DNA of 64,000 bases from Capitulum mitella (GCA_030062745.1 CP099839.1:44776796-44840795), one strand, 5' to 3'. Positions 1 through 11,900 are shown, counted from the stretch's first letter. The notes: generated by a model from the letters alone, not told the origin. Translations and numbers: made by a program.

Positions 1-39
1 TGATGTCATCAGTACAAGCTAATGAATAATAAAAAAGGG

Positions 40-1200
40 GCTAAAGGTAAGTTTCTGCCCAACGAAATCGCCAAAAACCCTTTGTATAATTGCCACCAAT
101 GTAAAGAATGTATCATCCTGTTTCTAACCGTACTTTCCACTACTTGATTTTCTAAACAAAAACAACAAAATCTTAATGATGACGTACCACACAGTAATAC
201 TGTGCTGCAGTCAACTGGCGGAGAACAACATTATTCCGCGGCGGAAAATGTAGTGCCCCCAAGGTTAAGGTTATTGACATCAAGGACTTGTAGACCCTGC
301 ATGCATCTTCAAGCGATAAATGACGTCATATATAGGAAAATTCTATTCTGTTGCCACAAACTGAACTTGGAGGAACTGCTGAATTATTATGCTGTTATAT
401 TATTGTATTAGATAATTGTTGGGATGTCTGATATCAGTATTATTACATTATGACATTTAATACTCGTTAGATTCGGTTGCTAGGTTGGGTTGTGCTGGGC
501 TAGGTTAGATCAGGTTAGGTTTGGTTAGGTTAGGCTAGGTTAGGTTAGGTTAGGTTAGGTTAGGTTAGGTTAGGTTAGGTTAGGTTAGGTTATTATGTTA
601 GGCTAGGGTAAATTTTTATTTATTGTTTTATTTCACTTCGTAATATTTTCCAGTTTTGTTCAGTGAATTTTTTTCAAATATTTTATTTCACTGCTTTTTG
701 TTTTTTTTGTATTTTTCAAATTGCAACTATGCTTTGCCATCTTTGTAATATTTTTACTTTTTATTATTATTGTTTATTACTGTTATTATTATTACAGTTG
801 TTATTACTATTATTATTACTATTATTATTTTTACAATGGTTAACTTTTTTATCTTAAAGATAATTTATATCCATTAGTTGTTCCCCCAAAACTTTTTTAT
901 GACTCTTGATTGGACCTTGAGTCCAACCGACGACCAGTCAGCGTCGAGATCTCACGTAAACAAACTATTTAACGCAGAAACGTCAAAAATCCCTACGCGA
1001 GTGTCTGGCGGTTAGCATACCAGTGACGACGCAATCTGTTTCGGGGGAAATAATGTGTGTTTCAGGTTTTTCTGGCTGAAATCGTAAGTAATACTTATCA
1101 ATATTGCATTTGAAATGCCATGCAACCACTACGATTATTTTCCCTGGAAGTAAGCACTCGGGCTGAATCTTACTGTTGACCAAAAAAGGTGACCAACCCA
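40..1200 (+). repeat. dispersed repeat unit, copy 1 (CpG-rich copy)
   Basis: This stretch aligns by eye with 1975-2700 in the same order. Shared landmarks are the segment after aaggtaagtttct, the TTAGG-like tract, the AT-rich stretch with tttcactgctttttg, and the block beginning gactcttgattggacc that ends in the ccactacgattatttt segment. No coding capacity was seen. The family is not recognised. Confidence 0.65.
536..591 (+). repeat. interstitial telomere-type repeat (TTAGG)n
   Basis: Eleven uninterrupted pentamers of TAGGT (TTAGG register) follow a run of degenerate copies from about 470. TTAGG is the ancestral arthropod telomere repeat. The tract is internal here, with ordinary sequence on both sides. 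Confidence 0.9.
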
Positions 1201-1252
1201 ACCTAACCTAATGTAACCCTAACCCTTATTCAAGCCATAACCTAGCCTAACC
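1198..1252 (-). repeat. degenerate telomere-type repeat in opposite orientation (CCTAA)n
   Basis: Imperfect CCTAA/ACCTAACC units (acctaacctaatgtaaccct and further copies to 1252) face the TTAGG tract at 536-591. The two enclose about 600 bases. Confidence 0.7.
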
Positions 1253-1559
1253 TGTTTAGTCATGCGATGTGAGGTCTGTTGGACACAGCCAAGCCCGATT
1301 GAACCCTTTATTGGCCTACAGCCTCTAGTATCCTGTACCGTGCCTCCAGAGTGGGGTTGAGCCTTTGGTGCAACATTATTCCCATGAACATCCATTTCTC
1401 AGACTGCAGCCTCTAGTATCATTTACTAATGACATCACCAAACCTTACCCAGTGCATAGGGCATCCTTGGAGCAAAGGCAGTGTAAACAAGATGGCACCA
1501 CTCATTGCGGTCACATTTGCTTATGGCGAAATATAATTCCATTTCCTTCAAAAACTATA

Positions 1560-4080
1560 CAGGTAGTGTCACCATTTCTTGCTTTCATAGAAAAGTTTAT
1601 GAGGTCTTCTGTTTTGTATGTATAGCAAAAGTGGTCCATGAAGAGGTGTAAAAGTGTAGTATCACCCAGATTTTTCCCCAACAGCTTGCAGAAAATTGGC
1701 ATTCCTAATATTTTTTTGTTATATGGGCCTTTTCAAAACATGTTATTACTATGTTGTGCTACTTTATAGTGTTTCCAAATGCTCTGTTAGCTCTAGATAT
1801 CATCATATGTCCTAGTAATGATGTCAATGGCTGATCCAGCAACTACTTTGAAGTGTGTACCAGCAGCAGAGTTGGTAGGCTGGGGAGGGAGCAGGAAGTG
1901 AAAGCTGACTCAGCTCAGAAAAGGTTGATGCTCACCATTAGCCATTCAGTATTATTCAGATTTACTTCTTTTGGTTTAAGGTAAGTTTCTTGACCAACTA
2001 AATTCCAAGCAATTCTCCTATGACTGCTGGCTGATATAAATAATGCATCATCTCCAATAAATAGGTTGTGCAAAACACTATATTTGGTTGTATCTGATTA
2101 ACAGTTGTGTGCTGGTAAGCTTAGGTCAGGTTGGGTTAGGGTACATTGGACTAGTATTTTAGGTAAGGTAATTTTTATTTATAGTTTGATTTTGTTTGTT
2201 AATTTTGTTTAATTTTATATGGAAATTTCTTTTCCAGATATTTAATTTTACTGCTTTTTCATTATTCTCTGTACCCACTTCCTCAAAATCAAACTTTCAC
2301 CCTATAATATTTTTAATACAAATGGTAATATTATTACCAACATTTTTGGGTACAAGATAATTGAAATTACATATTACTTATTTCCAGACCTGTCTTAGTA
2401 CTCTTGATCGGACCTTGAGTCTGACCAGCAACCAGTCAGTGACAAGATGTCATGTAGATGAGCCATTTAATGCAAAAACATAAAAAATACCAACACAAGC
2501 ATCTGGCAGCTGGCTTGGTAGTGACAACTCAATTGGCTTTTGGGAAAATAATTATGTTTCAAGCTTTTTCAGCTAAAATTGTAAATAGTTCAATATCAAT
2601 ATCATGTTTCAAGCACCATACAACCACTAATATAATTGTTTTCCCTCAGTGTAAGTTCTGGTCAAAATCTTGCTGTTGGCTGTTCTTTTCATACAACAGC
2701 TAAACTACAGAGGGCTTGAACTACAGGCTCAAAGGCTGTAAGCAGTAGCAACATTACCTATTCCCAGGCTGGAGCGGAAAACATATTTATATCTTTTCTT
2801 TCTGTACTTCAACCATTGGGAAGGTGTTAAAATTTGCTAAGCAATGGGGCAATGGCTTCTACTGTTCTTTCCTGTGAAAATGTTACCTTGGGCAGCAAGG
2901 CTGACAGTATGCTCAACACAATGTTTTTGTGGCACATTTGATACCTGACACTTGACTGGGCACCTTAAAACTTAGTGTACTGGGAAAAATGATTATTTCA
3001 GCATTTTACCATTCATGTCAATCAGTATGCATAACTTGTCGGTGCATAGCTTGTCATAATATGTCAACAGCATATCTGTGCTAGACCATGCAAAAATCCT
3101 TGCAATGATGCAGTCATACTTAAAAGGTTAGTAATTAGTGAGGTGATGGTAATAATGGTGATCAGTGGTTTCAAGTGAGCCCACAAGTGACATGAAGAAG
3201 GTTTGAACAAAATTCAGGGAGCTGGAGAATTGTTTCTGGTTAATAATGACATCACAAATGAAAAAGTAACCATGAAAAATATGTATGCTGGAAAATGTAT
3301 TTTATGCTTTCTGATTTTCATAGGGGTAACTTCCTTTTTCCAGAAGCTGGTTCCTTCTCCCCTGCTTGTGCACTCATAAGAATCCAGAAGTTCTGGAGCC
3401 CTTCAATTAAGTATCATGCCCTCTTTATACTTGGCATAAGTCAGATTTCATGATTGATTTCTGTGCAATGAATTTAATGCCTTAGCCATGCAGCAATTTC
3501 TTTCCTTTTTAATTTCTATTTTTGGTTCAGAGCAGTTTTGCGATTGATTTACCTCTTGTGATTGGCATCATGTATTGACATTTGACATACAAAAAAATGA
3601 ACCAATGTATTTCTGGCTTGAATGTAATGATGGGAGTGTGTATTTGCTATCAGTTCAGAATGAAGTACAGGCCTAAGTCATGGTTCACTGAAATAAACAG
3701 TTGTTTAGGAAATCTTAATTTACTACCATCATTGCAGCACTGCAAGCTTTGCTCCTAAATCAGATTTGTTCCAGCATTTCAGTGGAAAAATCTGGACCAG
3801 AACAGACCATGGGGATGGAGCATTAGTGCTTAAAAAACGTGGAAAACATTTAATTAGTCGGTAAATCTTTGAACTTCAATTCTGAAATGAATGACTCCCT
3901 CAGTTCCCATACTGTGTCCCATGTGAATAGGAATACCAGATAAATGGCCATTGTAGCTGCATGTTCAATTTTAAAATCATGGGTAGTGAGTTTGATATTT
4001 AGCTTGAGTACATTGAACTAAACCAGCATTATGAATGGAAAATTGTAGCATTAGGTAAGGAATGTGAGAATGGAAAAGGA
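1560..4080. other. CpG-depleted, gene-free block upstream of COP1
   Basis: By eye only about seven CpGs occur in roughly 2.5 kb, whereas the flanking DNA and the COP1 exon are CpG-rich. No exon was recognised. The block probably includes the 5'UTR intron of COP1, given the acceptor at 4317. Confidence 0.6.
1975..2700 (+). repeat. dispersed repeat unit, copy 2 (CpG-decayed copy)
   Basis: Diverged homologue of 40-1200. In the best-aligned part (2400-2690 against 925-1200) nearly every CG of copy 1 reads TG or CA here. Copy 1 has about sixteen CpGs in that segment and copy 2 has one. The TTAGG tract is reduced to scattered TTAGGT/GTTAGG remnants at 2120-2165. Confidence 0.65.
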
Positions 4081-4302
4081 CTCTGATTTCAACGCCATTT
4101 AACATCCAGATCCGGTTCTTCTGGGGCATGAGCTGCAGATCACCAACAATACACTTTCAAAGTCTTTCGAATTTTGTGACATCTGTGACTCAACAATGCA
4201 TTGTTGACCTAGGGCTGGCATAGGTTTAGGTAGCAGGAGAGATTTGTTGTAACGTCCACTGCCTGATCCTGTAATGCTGATCCGGGGTCCGTGACCTTGA
4301 CC

Positions 4303-4339
4303 TGTTCTTTGTTTCAGCTGGCAGGAGAGGCCAGTCACC
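4303..4339 (+). promoter_or_regulatory. splice acceptor and 5'UTR just upstream of COP1
   Basis: A pyrimidine-rich tract ending ttctttgtttcag places a strong acceptor AG at 4316-4317, followed by 22 bases of GC-rich leader before the COP1 ATG at 4340. This implies at least one upstream non-coding exon. I could not locate it; it may lie before or inside the CpG-poor block. Confidence 0.6.
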
Positions 4340-6253
4340 ATGTCGGGGAGCGCTGCGGGGCTGGGCCGGCCAGGCCCCTCCAAAGGCCGGCGCTCTCGCA
4401 GCCGGGTGATGACGGGCGTGGCCAGCTCCTTCCAGAAGCAGAGCGAGGACTTCCTCTGCCCGATCTGCTTCGACGTCATCGAGGAGGCGATGATGACGCG
4501 CTGCGGCCACACCTTCTGCAACCGCTGCATCGTGCAGAACATTCACATGAACCACCGCTGCCCGAAGTGCAGCCGCGCGCTCGAAGAGGACAGCATTTTC
4601 CCGAACTTTTTGCTGAACGAGCTGGTGACGAAGCATCGGCAGGCGGGGCGCACGCCGCCTAAGCTGGGTCGGCTCGGCCCGGCAGAGCTCAGGGAGTACC
4701 TGGCCAGCGAGACGGCCGACCTCGGCCTGCCCAACGTCAACCTGATGCTGGAGCTGCTGCAGGCGCGCCGGCAGGCGCTCGAGGCCGACTCGTTCCTCAC
4801 GCAGAACGAGCTGTTGCGCGAGTTCCTGAGCACGCTGAAGCGGCAGCGGGAGGAGATGCTGTCGCGGCTGCAGCGCGAGATCCAGGTGATCGGCGCCGAC
4901 CTGGCGCGCGTCGAGGACTCGCTGGGCGAGCGGCGGCGCGGCGGCTCGCCGGCGGAAGCGCCGGCCGTGCCGTGCGTGCCCAGCCTGGAGGCGGAGCGGG
5001 GCGCGCTGCCGGCCGACACCGGCGCCTCGGACGCCGGCTCGCTCGCCTCCGATGGCGAGGTGCCCGAGGGGTTCAACGTGGTGCGCGCCGCCGACGCGCT
5101 GACGCAGGACAGCGACGCGCTGGCGCGCCGCCGCCGCCAGGTGCACAGCCACTTCGACGACCTGGTGCAGTGCTACTTCTCGCTGCGGCCGCGCGCCGTG
5201 CACCTGGGCGCCGTCGACGACGGCGGCGAGACGGCGCTGGACGCCTTCAGCGACGCGCTGTCGCGGCTGACGCGCTTCAGCGGCGTGCGGCCGCTGGCCT
5301 CGCTCAACTACTCGTCCGACCTGGTGGCCGGCTCCAGCATCGTGTCCAGCATCGAGTTCGACAAGGACCGCGAGCTGTTCGCCATCGCCGGCGTCACCAA
5401 GAAGATCAAGATCTACGACTACGGCTTCGTGGTGCGCAACGCCATCGACATCCACTACCCGACGCTGGAGATGGCCTGCACGTCCAAGATCAGCTGCGTC
5501 GCCTGGAACGGCTACCACAAGTCCGTGCTGGCGAGCTCGGACTACGAGGGCGCCATCACCGTCTGGGACACGTCCACGGGCCAGAAGCGGCAGACGTACC
5601 AGGAACACGAGAAGCGCTGCTGGAGCGTTGACTTCAACCTCGTCGACACGAACCTCATCGCCTCCGGCAGCGACGACTTCACCGTCAAGCTGTGGGCGAC
5701 CAACGCCAGCCACTCCATCCTCTCGCTGGAGGCCAAGGTGAACGTGTGTTGCGTCAAGTTCAACCCGAGCAGTCGGTTTCAGCTGGCGTTCGGGTCGGCC
5801 GACCACAGCGTCCACTACTACGACCTGCGCAACACCAAGGAACCGCTCCGCGTCTTCAAGGGCCACCAGAAGGCGGTCTCTTACGTCAAATTCGTCAGCG
5901 ACACGGACCTGGTCTCGGCCTCCACCGACAGCCAGCTGAAGCTGTGGAACGTCAACTCGCCCACCTGCCTGCGCTCCTTCCACGGACACGTCAACGAGAA
6001 GAACTTCGTCGGCCTGGCCACGGACGGCAACTACGTGGCGTGCGGTTCGGAAAACAACTCTCTCTACATCTACTACAAGGGCCTGAGCCAGAGCGTGCTG
6101 TCGTACAAATTCGAGCCGCCCCGGTCGCTGCTGGAGCGCGAGCGGGCCGACGACGGCAGCCAGTTCGTCTCGGCCGTCTGCTGCAAGACCGGCAGCAACG
6201 TGCTGGTGGCAGCCAACAGCCAAGGCACCATCAAGGTGCTCGAACTCTACTGA
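4340..6253 (+). CDS. COP1: COP1 (RFWD2) RING/WD40 E3 ubiquitin-protein ligase
   Basis: Complete 637-residue protein in a single coding exon. COP1 is a ubiquitin ligase that works with DET1-DDB1-CUL4 complexes and Tribbles-type adaptors to degrade transcription factors. Seen: a basic, NLS-like stretch KGRRSRSR (15-22); a C3HC4 RING with C40, C43, C55, H57, C60, C63, C74 and C77; a coiled-coil region at about 120-200; a low-complexity acidic/Ser linker; and a C-terminal WD40 propeller from about 305 to the end. The propeller carries COP1-typical stretches such as SSDYEGAITVWD, EHEKRCWSVDFNL, CGSENNSLYIYYKGL and the final NSQGTIKVLELY. The start ATG has a good context (caccATGT) and follows a strong splice acceptor 23 bases upstream. 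The length is a little below the vertebrate protein (about 730), mainly through a shorter N-terminus. The lack of introns is unusual beside its intron-rich neighbours. Confidence 0.97.
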   Translation: MSGSAAGLGRPGPSKGRRSRSRVMTGVASSFQKQSEDFLCPICFDVIEEAMMTRCGHTFCNRCIVQNIHMNHRCPKCSRALEEDSIFPNFLLNELVTKHRQAGRTPPKLGRLGPAELREYLASETADLGLPNVNLMLELLQARRQALEADSFLTQNELLREFLSTLKRQREEMLSRLQREIQVIGADLARVEDSLGERRRGGSPAEAPAVPCVPSLEAERGALPADTGASDAGSLASDGEVPEGFNVVRAADALTQDSDALARRRRQVHSHFDDLVQCYFSLRPRAVHLGAVDDGGETALDAFSDALSRLTRFSGVRPLASLNYSSDLVAGSSIVSSIEFDKDRELFAIAGVTKKIKIYDYGFVVRNAIDIHYPTLEMACTSKISCVAWNGYHKSVLASSDYEGAITVWDTSTGQKRQTYQEHEKRCWSVDFNLVDTNLIASGSDDFTVKLWATNASHSILSLEAKVNVCCVKFNPSSRFQLAFGSADHSVHYYDLRNTKEPLRVFKGHQKAVSYVKFVSDTDLVSASTDSQLKLWNVNSPTCLRSFHGHVNEKNFVGLATDGNYVACGSENNSLYIYYKGLSQSVLSYKFEPPRSLLERERADDGSQFVSAVCCKTGSNVLVAANSQGTIKVLELY

Positions 6254-8220
6254 GGTCGGGCGCTGACCGGTCCCAACTGCAGGTGATAACGTGTCTTCGC
6301 TAAACGATGTGCGCTACGGGAATAGGAAGAGGGTTTTTAAGTGAATATACGCACTTGATTTTTTATTAGTTGGTTTGAGTGGCCATTCTCAAGGCCGTTT
6401 TTTGTAGTCACTCAACCGTCTTTTGAATTCTGCCAGGTGCCTTATCAAAGTCACCAGTTTTTAATCTTGTATATCATCCGTCCGGCCATGGCCTGTTGTA
6501 AGGAGACTAGGAGTCAATCATGACCCTTGTGAGCAGGAAGCATCTACGGTGGCCTCGGAGTGCGGTTGGCATCTACAGGCCTCTGAATGCCTTTGCAGCA
6601 TGTAACCGGGTGATCACAGTTGGCCGAATCAGCTAGTGAATTGATGTGCCCGCGAAGAGATTACGCCAGCCTATCTCTGGGTGTCATTCCTCGATCTTCC
6701 TCAACGTGACGCTGACCGGATAAAGCCGCGTTTTGTGGCAGCTTGTACTGTGTCTGTGTTGTCCGTGTTGTACTGTGTCAAAATCACAGTACAACACGGA
6801 TAAACCCAGTTCGGTCCGATCCAATCGTTACCCGGCCAGACTGAATCCGGATCCAATTCATATACAGGAATTTCCACCAAGGCTGATCCAATTTGGGTCC
6901 GATCCGCTGCAAATAGTGGGCCAAAACTTAGAGAAGGCAGACTGGGAAACCTCTATGTCCACTCAAATGTTAACTTGTCTATTAAAAGATCGACTAAAAA
7001 CTTTGTAGTTTAAGCACCAGTAAAACTCATAAAAACCATACGTATGAATGAGGGCTACGTACTGTCATTTGCTCACAAAATTCGTTTTTTAAAGGCATAT
7101 CATCGCTGTTTAATATGAGCTTTCTTGTTATGCTCTTAATTTCAGACTTAATTTTGACTCGTTGTAACCTAGTTTTTAGATATTTTTGCCAGTTACTTAG
7201 ATACCATAATAACTATAATACTATATAATATGATAAATAGTTTTAAATACTATTTAAAATCCATAAGTTCATGAGACTTAAAAGCCAAATCCGATCCAAA
7301 TCCAAGTTCGGAACAGATCTGGCAGTCCAATCCGGATGCAATCCGGCGGGTTGGATCGGACGGTAAGACCCGCCGGATTGATCCGGTCCGTTTCGTACTC
7401 TGGCCAGAATGCCACCAGCTGGTGGAAACGAAGCTCGGGGGCACCCTGGTTCTCCGTAGCTGATGCTTGACAGACGACGAGTCGCGTCGACCGCAGCCAT
7501 CTGCTCTCGATACCGCGGCAGTTCGCCACTACAGCAGATGGCCGCAGACATGTGGCACTGACCAGCCCACGATCGGTTCGGAAGAAACAGCGGCCGTGCG
7601 GCGTCGTCGGGCCCGCCGCTATCTGTCAAAGCAAGCAGGCCCAGTGCGCAGTGACCGTCGCCAGTTCTGAGTCACAGGATGCGGTTCGGCCTGGTCCAGA
7701 CGCTGATTCAGGTGCCTGCACGAGACCTCATCATCAGAAGCGGATGCAACAGCAGCATGCGTCCCAGGGGCCTCTCCATACGCGTAAATGAGGGTTATAA
7801 CTGGTCCGAGAATATTTTGGAGATATTGTGCCACTCCGGCTTACCATATGGGTTAAGCTCAAAGCTTTTTGTCGTGAAATGCCTGCAAAGTATGTTGTGC
7901 GTACAGTGTCAGGTGATGGTAACCCATGAATCGGTCAGAGGCACCACTGGTTCAGTTGTCTGGACCGAGGGGACATCGCCTCAAGATCTGCGCATTACAG
8001 CATTATTGTGCGCCGCGTCTCCAAATGCGTTTCGTCTGCCTCTGCCATTGCCTGCTGTCGCATTGCCCGGACCGAACTGCGCTCTGTAGGTGTTCGGCCG
8101 CTGAGCATCACATGGCCGGCGCCGTCCGCCGCCGTTCCGCCCGGGAAGGGGAGGGGCGGGCGGATGTCATGGGACGCGGCTACGACTCCGCGTGGTCAGG
8201 ATGCGCCAGTGAGAGACGAG
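6254..8220. other. intergenic region between COP1 and the EMI-collagen gene
   Basis: No convincing exon. ATTAAA at about 6980 is a possible but distant COP1 polyadenylation signal. Degenerate GATCC/GGATC-rich patches occur at 6815-6915 and 7275-7400, the second holding a perfect inverted repeat. From about 8100 the sequence becomes GC- and CpG-rich, leading into the first collagen exon. Confidence 0.5.
7339..7380. repeat. perfect 13-bp inverted repeat
   Basis: CAATCCGGCGGGT (7339-7351) and its exact reverse complement ACCCGCCGGATTG (7368-7380) are separated by 16 bases. It lies inside a GATCC-rich degenerate repeat patch. Confidence 0.85.
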
Positions 8221-8830
8221 GCCTCGGCCGGTGGCAGACGGTGAAGCCATGGCCTGCAGCTGTCGCTGGTTCTGGGTGCCTTTCCTGGCGGCGGCCGCCG
8301 GCTCGGAGGTCTCCGGCGTCTGGTCCGTCGGTTTTCACCCGCCCCTCAGCTGGAACCCGCCCCGACTCTGGGCTTCCGCGTTCCGAAGTCACCCCTGGCT
8401 GCGAAGCCCCTTTCCGCCTGCCAGCGATCGACTCCCGTTCCAGGCACGGGCCGACGGGCAGAGCACCGGTCCACGGCAGTCCACCGGTCCCTCACCGCCC
8501 TCAAACGACCGAACCCAGTCCCGAGCGCCGGCCGACGGGAGAAGCGCCGCCGCCGGACTGCCGCGCCGTGCCCCGTCCTCTGACGACCCCGCTCCGCTCC
8601 AGCCGCCGCTCGACAGGGCCCTCTGGTGGTCGAGCCTCGCGTCTCGGCTGGACGGGCGTGGCCCACCGGTGCGGCCAGCGGCCTCCTGGCTGCCTCCTGG
8701 CGGCCAGTCCGAGCCCGACGCCGCAGCGGGCCGTTCCGGCGACGCCTCCAGACTGGGCCGGACGACGGTGCCGCACGCGCACAGCCCAGTTCCTGGCGGA
8801 CGGCCGAACCGGGCGACTGGCGGTGCCATG
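8100..8830 (+). promoter_or_regulatory. CpG-rich region at the 5' end of the EMI-collagen gene
   Basis: Dense CpG and GC immediately before the signal-peptide exon, consistent with a promoter/5'UTR region. No TATA box was identified. The reading frame of exon 1 is open upstream as far as about 8231 and includes another ATG at 8249 followed by a hydrophobic stretch, so a longer N-terminus cannot be excluded. Confidence 0.4.
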
Positions 8831-8907
8831 GCCGGCGGCAGGTACTGGCCGGGAGTGGCCCTGCTGCTGGCCCTGCTCGGCGGACAGACGAAGCCGGCAC
8901 ACGCCAG
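8828..8907 (+). CDS. EMI-collagen exon 1: signal peptide
   Basis: gccATGG start context. It encodes a hydrophobic leader (GVALLLALL core) ending KPAHA, a good signal-peptidase site. The donor is gtcagt at 8908 and the exon ends in phase 2. The one base needed comes from exon 2, giving Ser just before the EMI domain. Confidence 0.75.
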
Positions 8908-11900
8908 GTCAGTGCCCGCAGAGAGGGCCGGCCGGCAGCGGCTGGTAGCTCTCAGGTGGGAACGTCATGTCGTGCCCATCAGTTCTCTGGAGAATATGAA
9001 AACGAATTCATTGGCGTCAACAGTCGTCGTCAGCCAACCGTCGATACTGATAAAACCTAACTCGAAAGGACGGGAGGCATGTCTGCTGCTCCAGACGCTG
9101 GTGACAGCTGCTCCGCTAGTCCCTGGTAGTTGTTATTCATACACACGGTTATATTATATCGGCTTCGAGCTCTTTCGGATCATGGGATTCTGTGGACCGC
9201 ATTCTTGTCCTGGAATGGTGAGAAGCTGTAGGACACCAAAGGCTCAATTCTCCGAGATGCCCAGAGTTTTACGAGATTGCAGTTTGTTGCAGCGCGAATC
9301 TGAAAGCAATCATGACATTTCAAACGCTTATTATATTTGAAAAGTCCATGGTACTCAGACTACTCTTTGCCTGTAAAAGTCTAACTCCTCTCAAGATGGT
9401 CCACTGAATCCATTTTTGTTATGGCCGACCTTTCGTGGAATTATGCTTTGCATGTAGGCATGGCTCAACAGGACACGCCATACAGGTAGCAATGTTCCCA
9501 AGTTAGGAATCTGTGACGGGGCCCTTATTCGCATCCCCACTGAAATATTTGTTCGCACCGCCGGAGCATATATTCCAGGCTTGTGCTAAATTCCACGTCG
9601 GGGAATCGATTCTGAATCTGATTCATCGCTGGCTACAACCTTCTAATTCTGACTCAGCATGGTTTTCCAAAACTGGACCTATTCCAGTTCCGATTCAGAA
9701 TGGAATGCATCGATTCCGGAATCGATTCTGCTAAGATCCATGAGATCGGATTAAGTTATGTGAATCAATTCCAGTTCTGATTCCGTAGACAGCCGTGTTA
9801 TTCAACTTCGACTCTGATTCCGGCACTTATCACTTAAACCGATTCTGATTCTGACTGGTCGGAACGGAATCGATTCCGTAGTCGATTCTGGTTCCATTGA
9901 AGTCGAGCGCAAGTTAGATATACACAGTCTTTTTGCCGGAAACCGATCAGATTGGACCATGGGGAGGCTTTTCTATTTACTTTGAAGAGCCTGGGTATTC
10001 ACAAGGCTGAAAGCTATATCCACGAATATTGCTTGGCTCCTTTATTCAACGCGAAGTTCGTCGTCATGACCGAAACTATGGGGGCTCGAGAAAAGAAATG
10101 TGCGTGGTGGTACTGCATTTATATTCCGTGGCTTAGTTTCTAAAACCGGCGATAAAAGGGCCAAATTGAGCATCGATGGTGACGTTTTTTTTTACATTTT
10201 TGCCCTGAAGTGGAATACGATTCAGCTATTTATCCAGGCATTCCACATGTCATGTTGTGTTTGTTTTCGACCTGATCGGAGCCAAAAGAAGTCGATCTGA
10301 GTGAAGTTTAGAGGGTTCATTCGCCAACTGCTGCCGCTCTGATATTCCGCCTGCTGCCGTTTCAGTTAATCTCCGTGTAGTTTCCTCCTCAGCTACGCTG
10401 CACAGCCTGCTCACAGTCACCTCCTCAGTTTCCTCGCTCGCAAATTATTGCTTTATCACCCTCAACAATTTGCACTCCACCCAACTGCAGTTGGTACGCC
10501 TTTCACGATGCCACCTTGCTACAGTCAGTGGGTTGCGCTATCTTCACCAATCCAGCACGGTCCATCCTCGCCCAGCGGCCGACAATTTATCATCGTCTCC
10601 AGCGCCGGCCCGCCGCCCCGTCCGGCTCTCCCGGTCAGCGGAACTGGGCCGGTATGTGCAGACCCAAACACGCCCCGCCCGGCGCCCAGCCAGCCGCCCC
10701 GCCGACCGTCTCGGGCCCTGGGCCGGCAGCACATGCTGGCCGACCGCGGGCATGGGATTGACTCAGGCCCCGGTCTGGCAACAGAGCCGGGCAGACCGCG
10801 GGTATAAGACCGACCCAGACTCCGGGCTGGCAACAGACGTGGAGTGACCGCGAGTATAGGACCGACTCAGGCCCCGGGCTAGCAACAGAGCCGGGCAGAC
10901 CGCGGGCAAAGGGCAGACTCCACTGACCCATTCAGGTCCGGTCCGGCGGCAGACACGGGCAGACCGTGGGCATGGGACGGTCCCGTTCCTGACGCGGGGT
11001 CTGCCCGCGCTGCGGAGAGCCCGGCTCCCGTCAGAGCTCGTCTTTTCACCGGTCTTGCGGGCCGCGCGCCGTGCATACGTAAAACCTCTCCCCCACCGAC
11101 TGATGGACGTCTGAGTAGCACGGCGCCGCGACAAGGCGACAGCGCACGAAGACGCCGCTGCAATGACTAGGACCGTGGCACAGTGCGGCGCCAGGGCGGC
11201 AGTGTGCGCGGATATCACTGCACTGGCCAGGACGGGGGGGGGGCACAGCTCCAAATGAATGTCGTATGCCGGATCCAAAGACAGAGTTAAAGACAGCATG
11301 GAAAGGCGTGTGCGTTACAGGACAGTGAGTGGAACTGGAGAAGGTGAGCGTTTTGAGGGTTTGCGTACAGGTGTTTTACAGAGGCGGGTGCAAAGTCGGC
11401 ATTGCTTTGCTAAACAGACAAGCGAATGGCAAAAGAAGCCAGGGGCTATGAGGTGTATTGCCCTTCACGCAGCGAAGCAGGCAAAAAGGCGTCGACAACT
11501 ATGGGGACAAGTCTGAACCGGAAAGACGCATGCCATTGGTATGCAATGGTTTCACCTTCTCGGAATGGAGGTACTCAATACTGCAATTTGATGTGAATAT
11601 AAAGAACGCCCCCAACCTTAGCTACCCATAATGGCATTTATTGTTCCTAGCTTGTCCAAAACATTACAACTGAACGAAAAATATGTGCGAAAAGAACGCG
11701 ACATTCAGAGGTTTCTTCAGTTATCCGTTCTCTCGGTGGCGGTGGAGGGTTTTCAGTTTGTCGTTCTCCAGGCCACCTGTGAGACGTTTTCCCTTAATGT
11801 TCGTCTGTAGCTCAGCTGGTGGTTTTCTCAGTTCGCTGCTCTGTGCTGTAAATGGGCTGGTGTTCGCTCAGTTCGCTCTTCTACGCACTGTTAGAGGGCT

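Noticed and set aside
536-591. True chromosome end
   Set aside because: The TTAGG tract is only eleven units and non-telomeric sequence continues on both sides.
4226-6223. 665-codon open frame on the minus strand across COP1
   Set aside because: It is the antisense shadow of a GC-rich gene; its translation is Val/Ala/Arg-rich with no recognisable domain.
8231-9340. Long open frame running through collagen exon 1 into the intron
   Set aside because: Only the stretch from the ATG at 8828 to the donor at 8907 has a signal-peptide pattern that splices in phase to the EMI domain; the rest is low-complexity GC-rich sequence.
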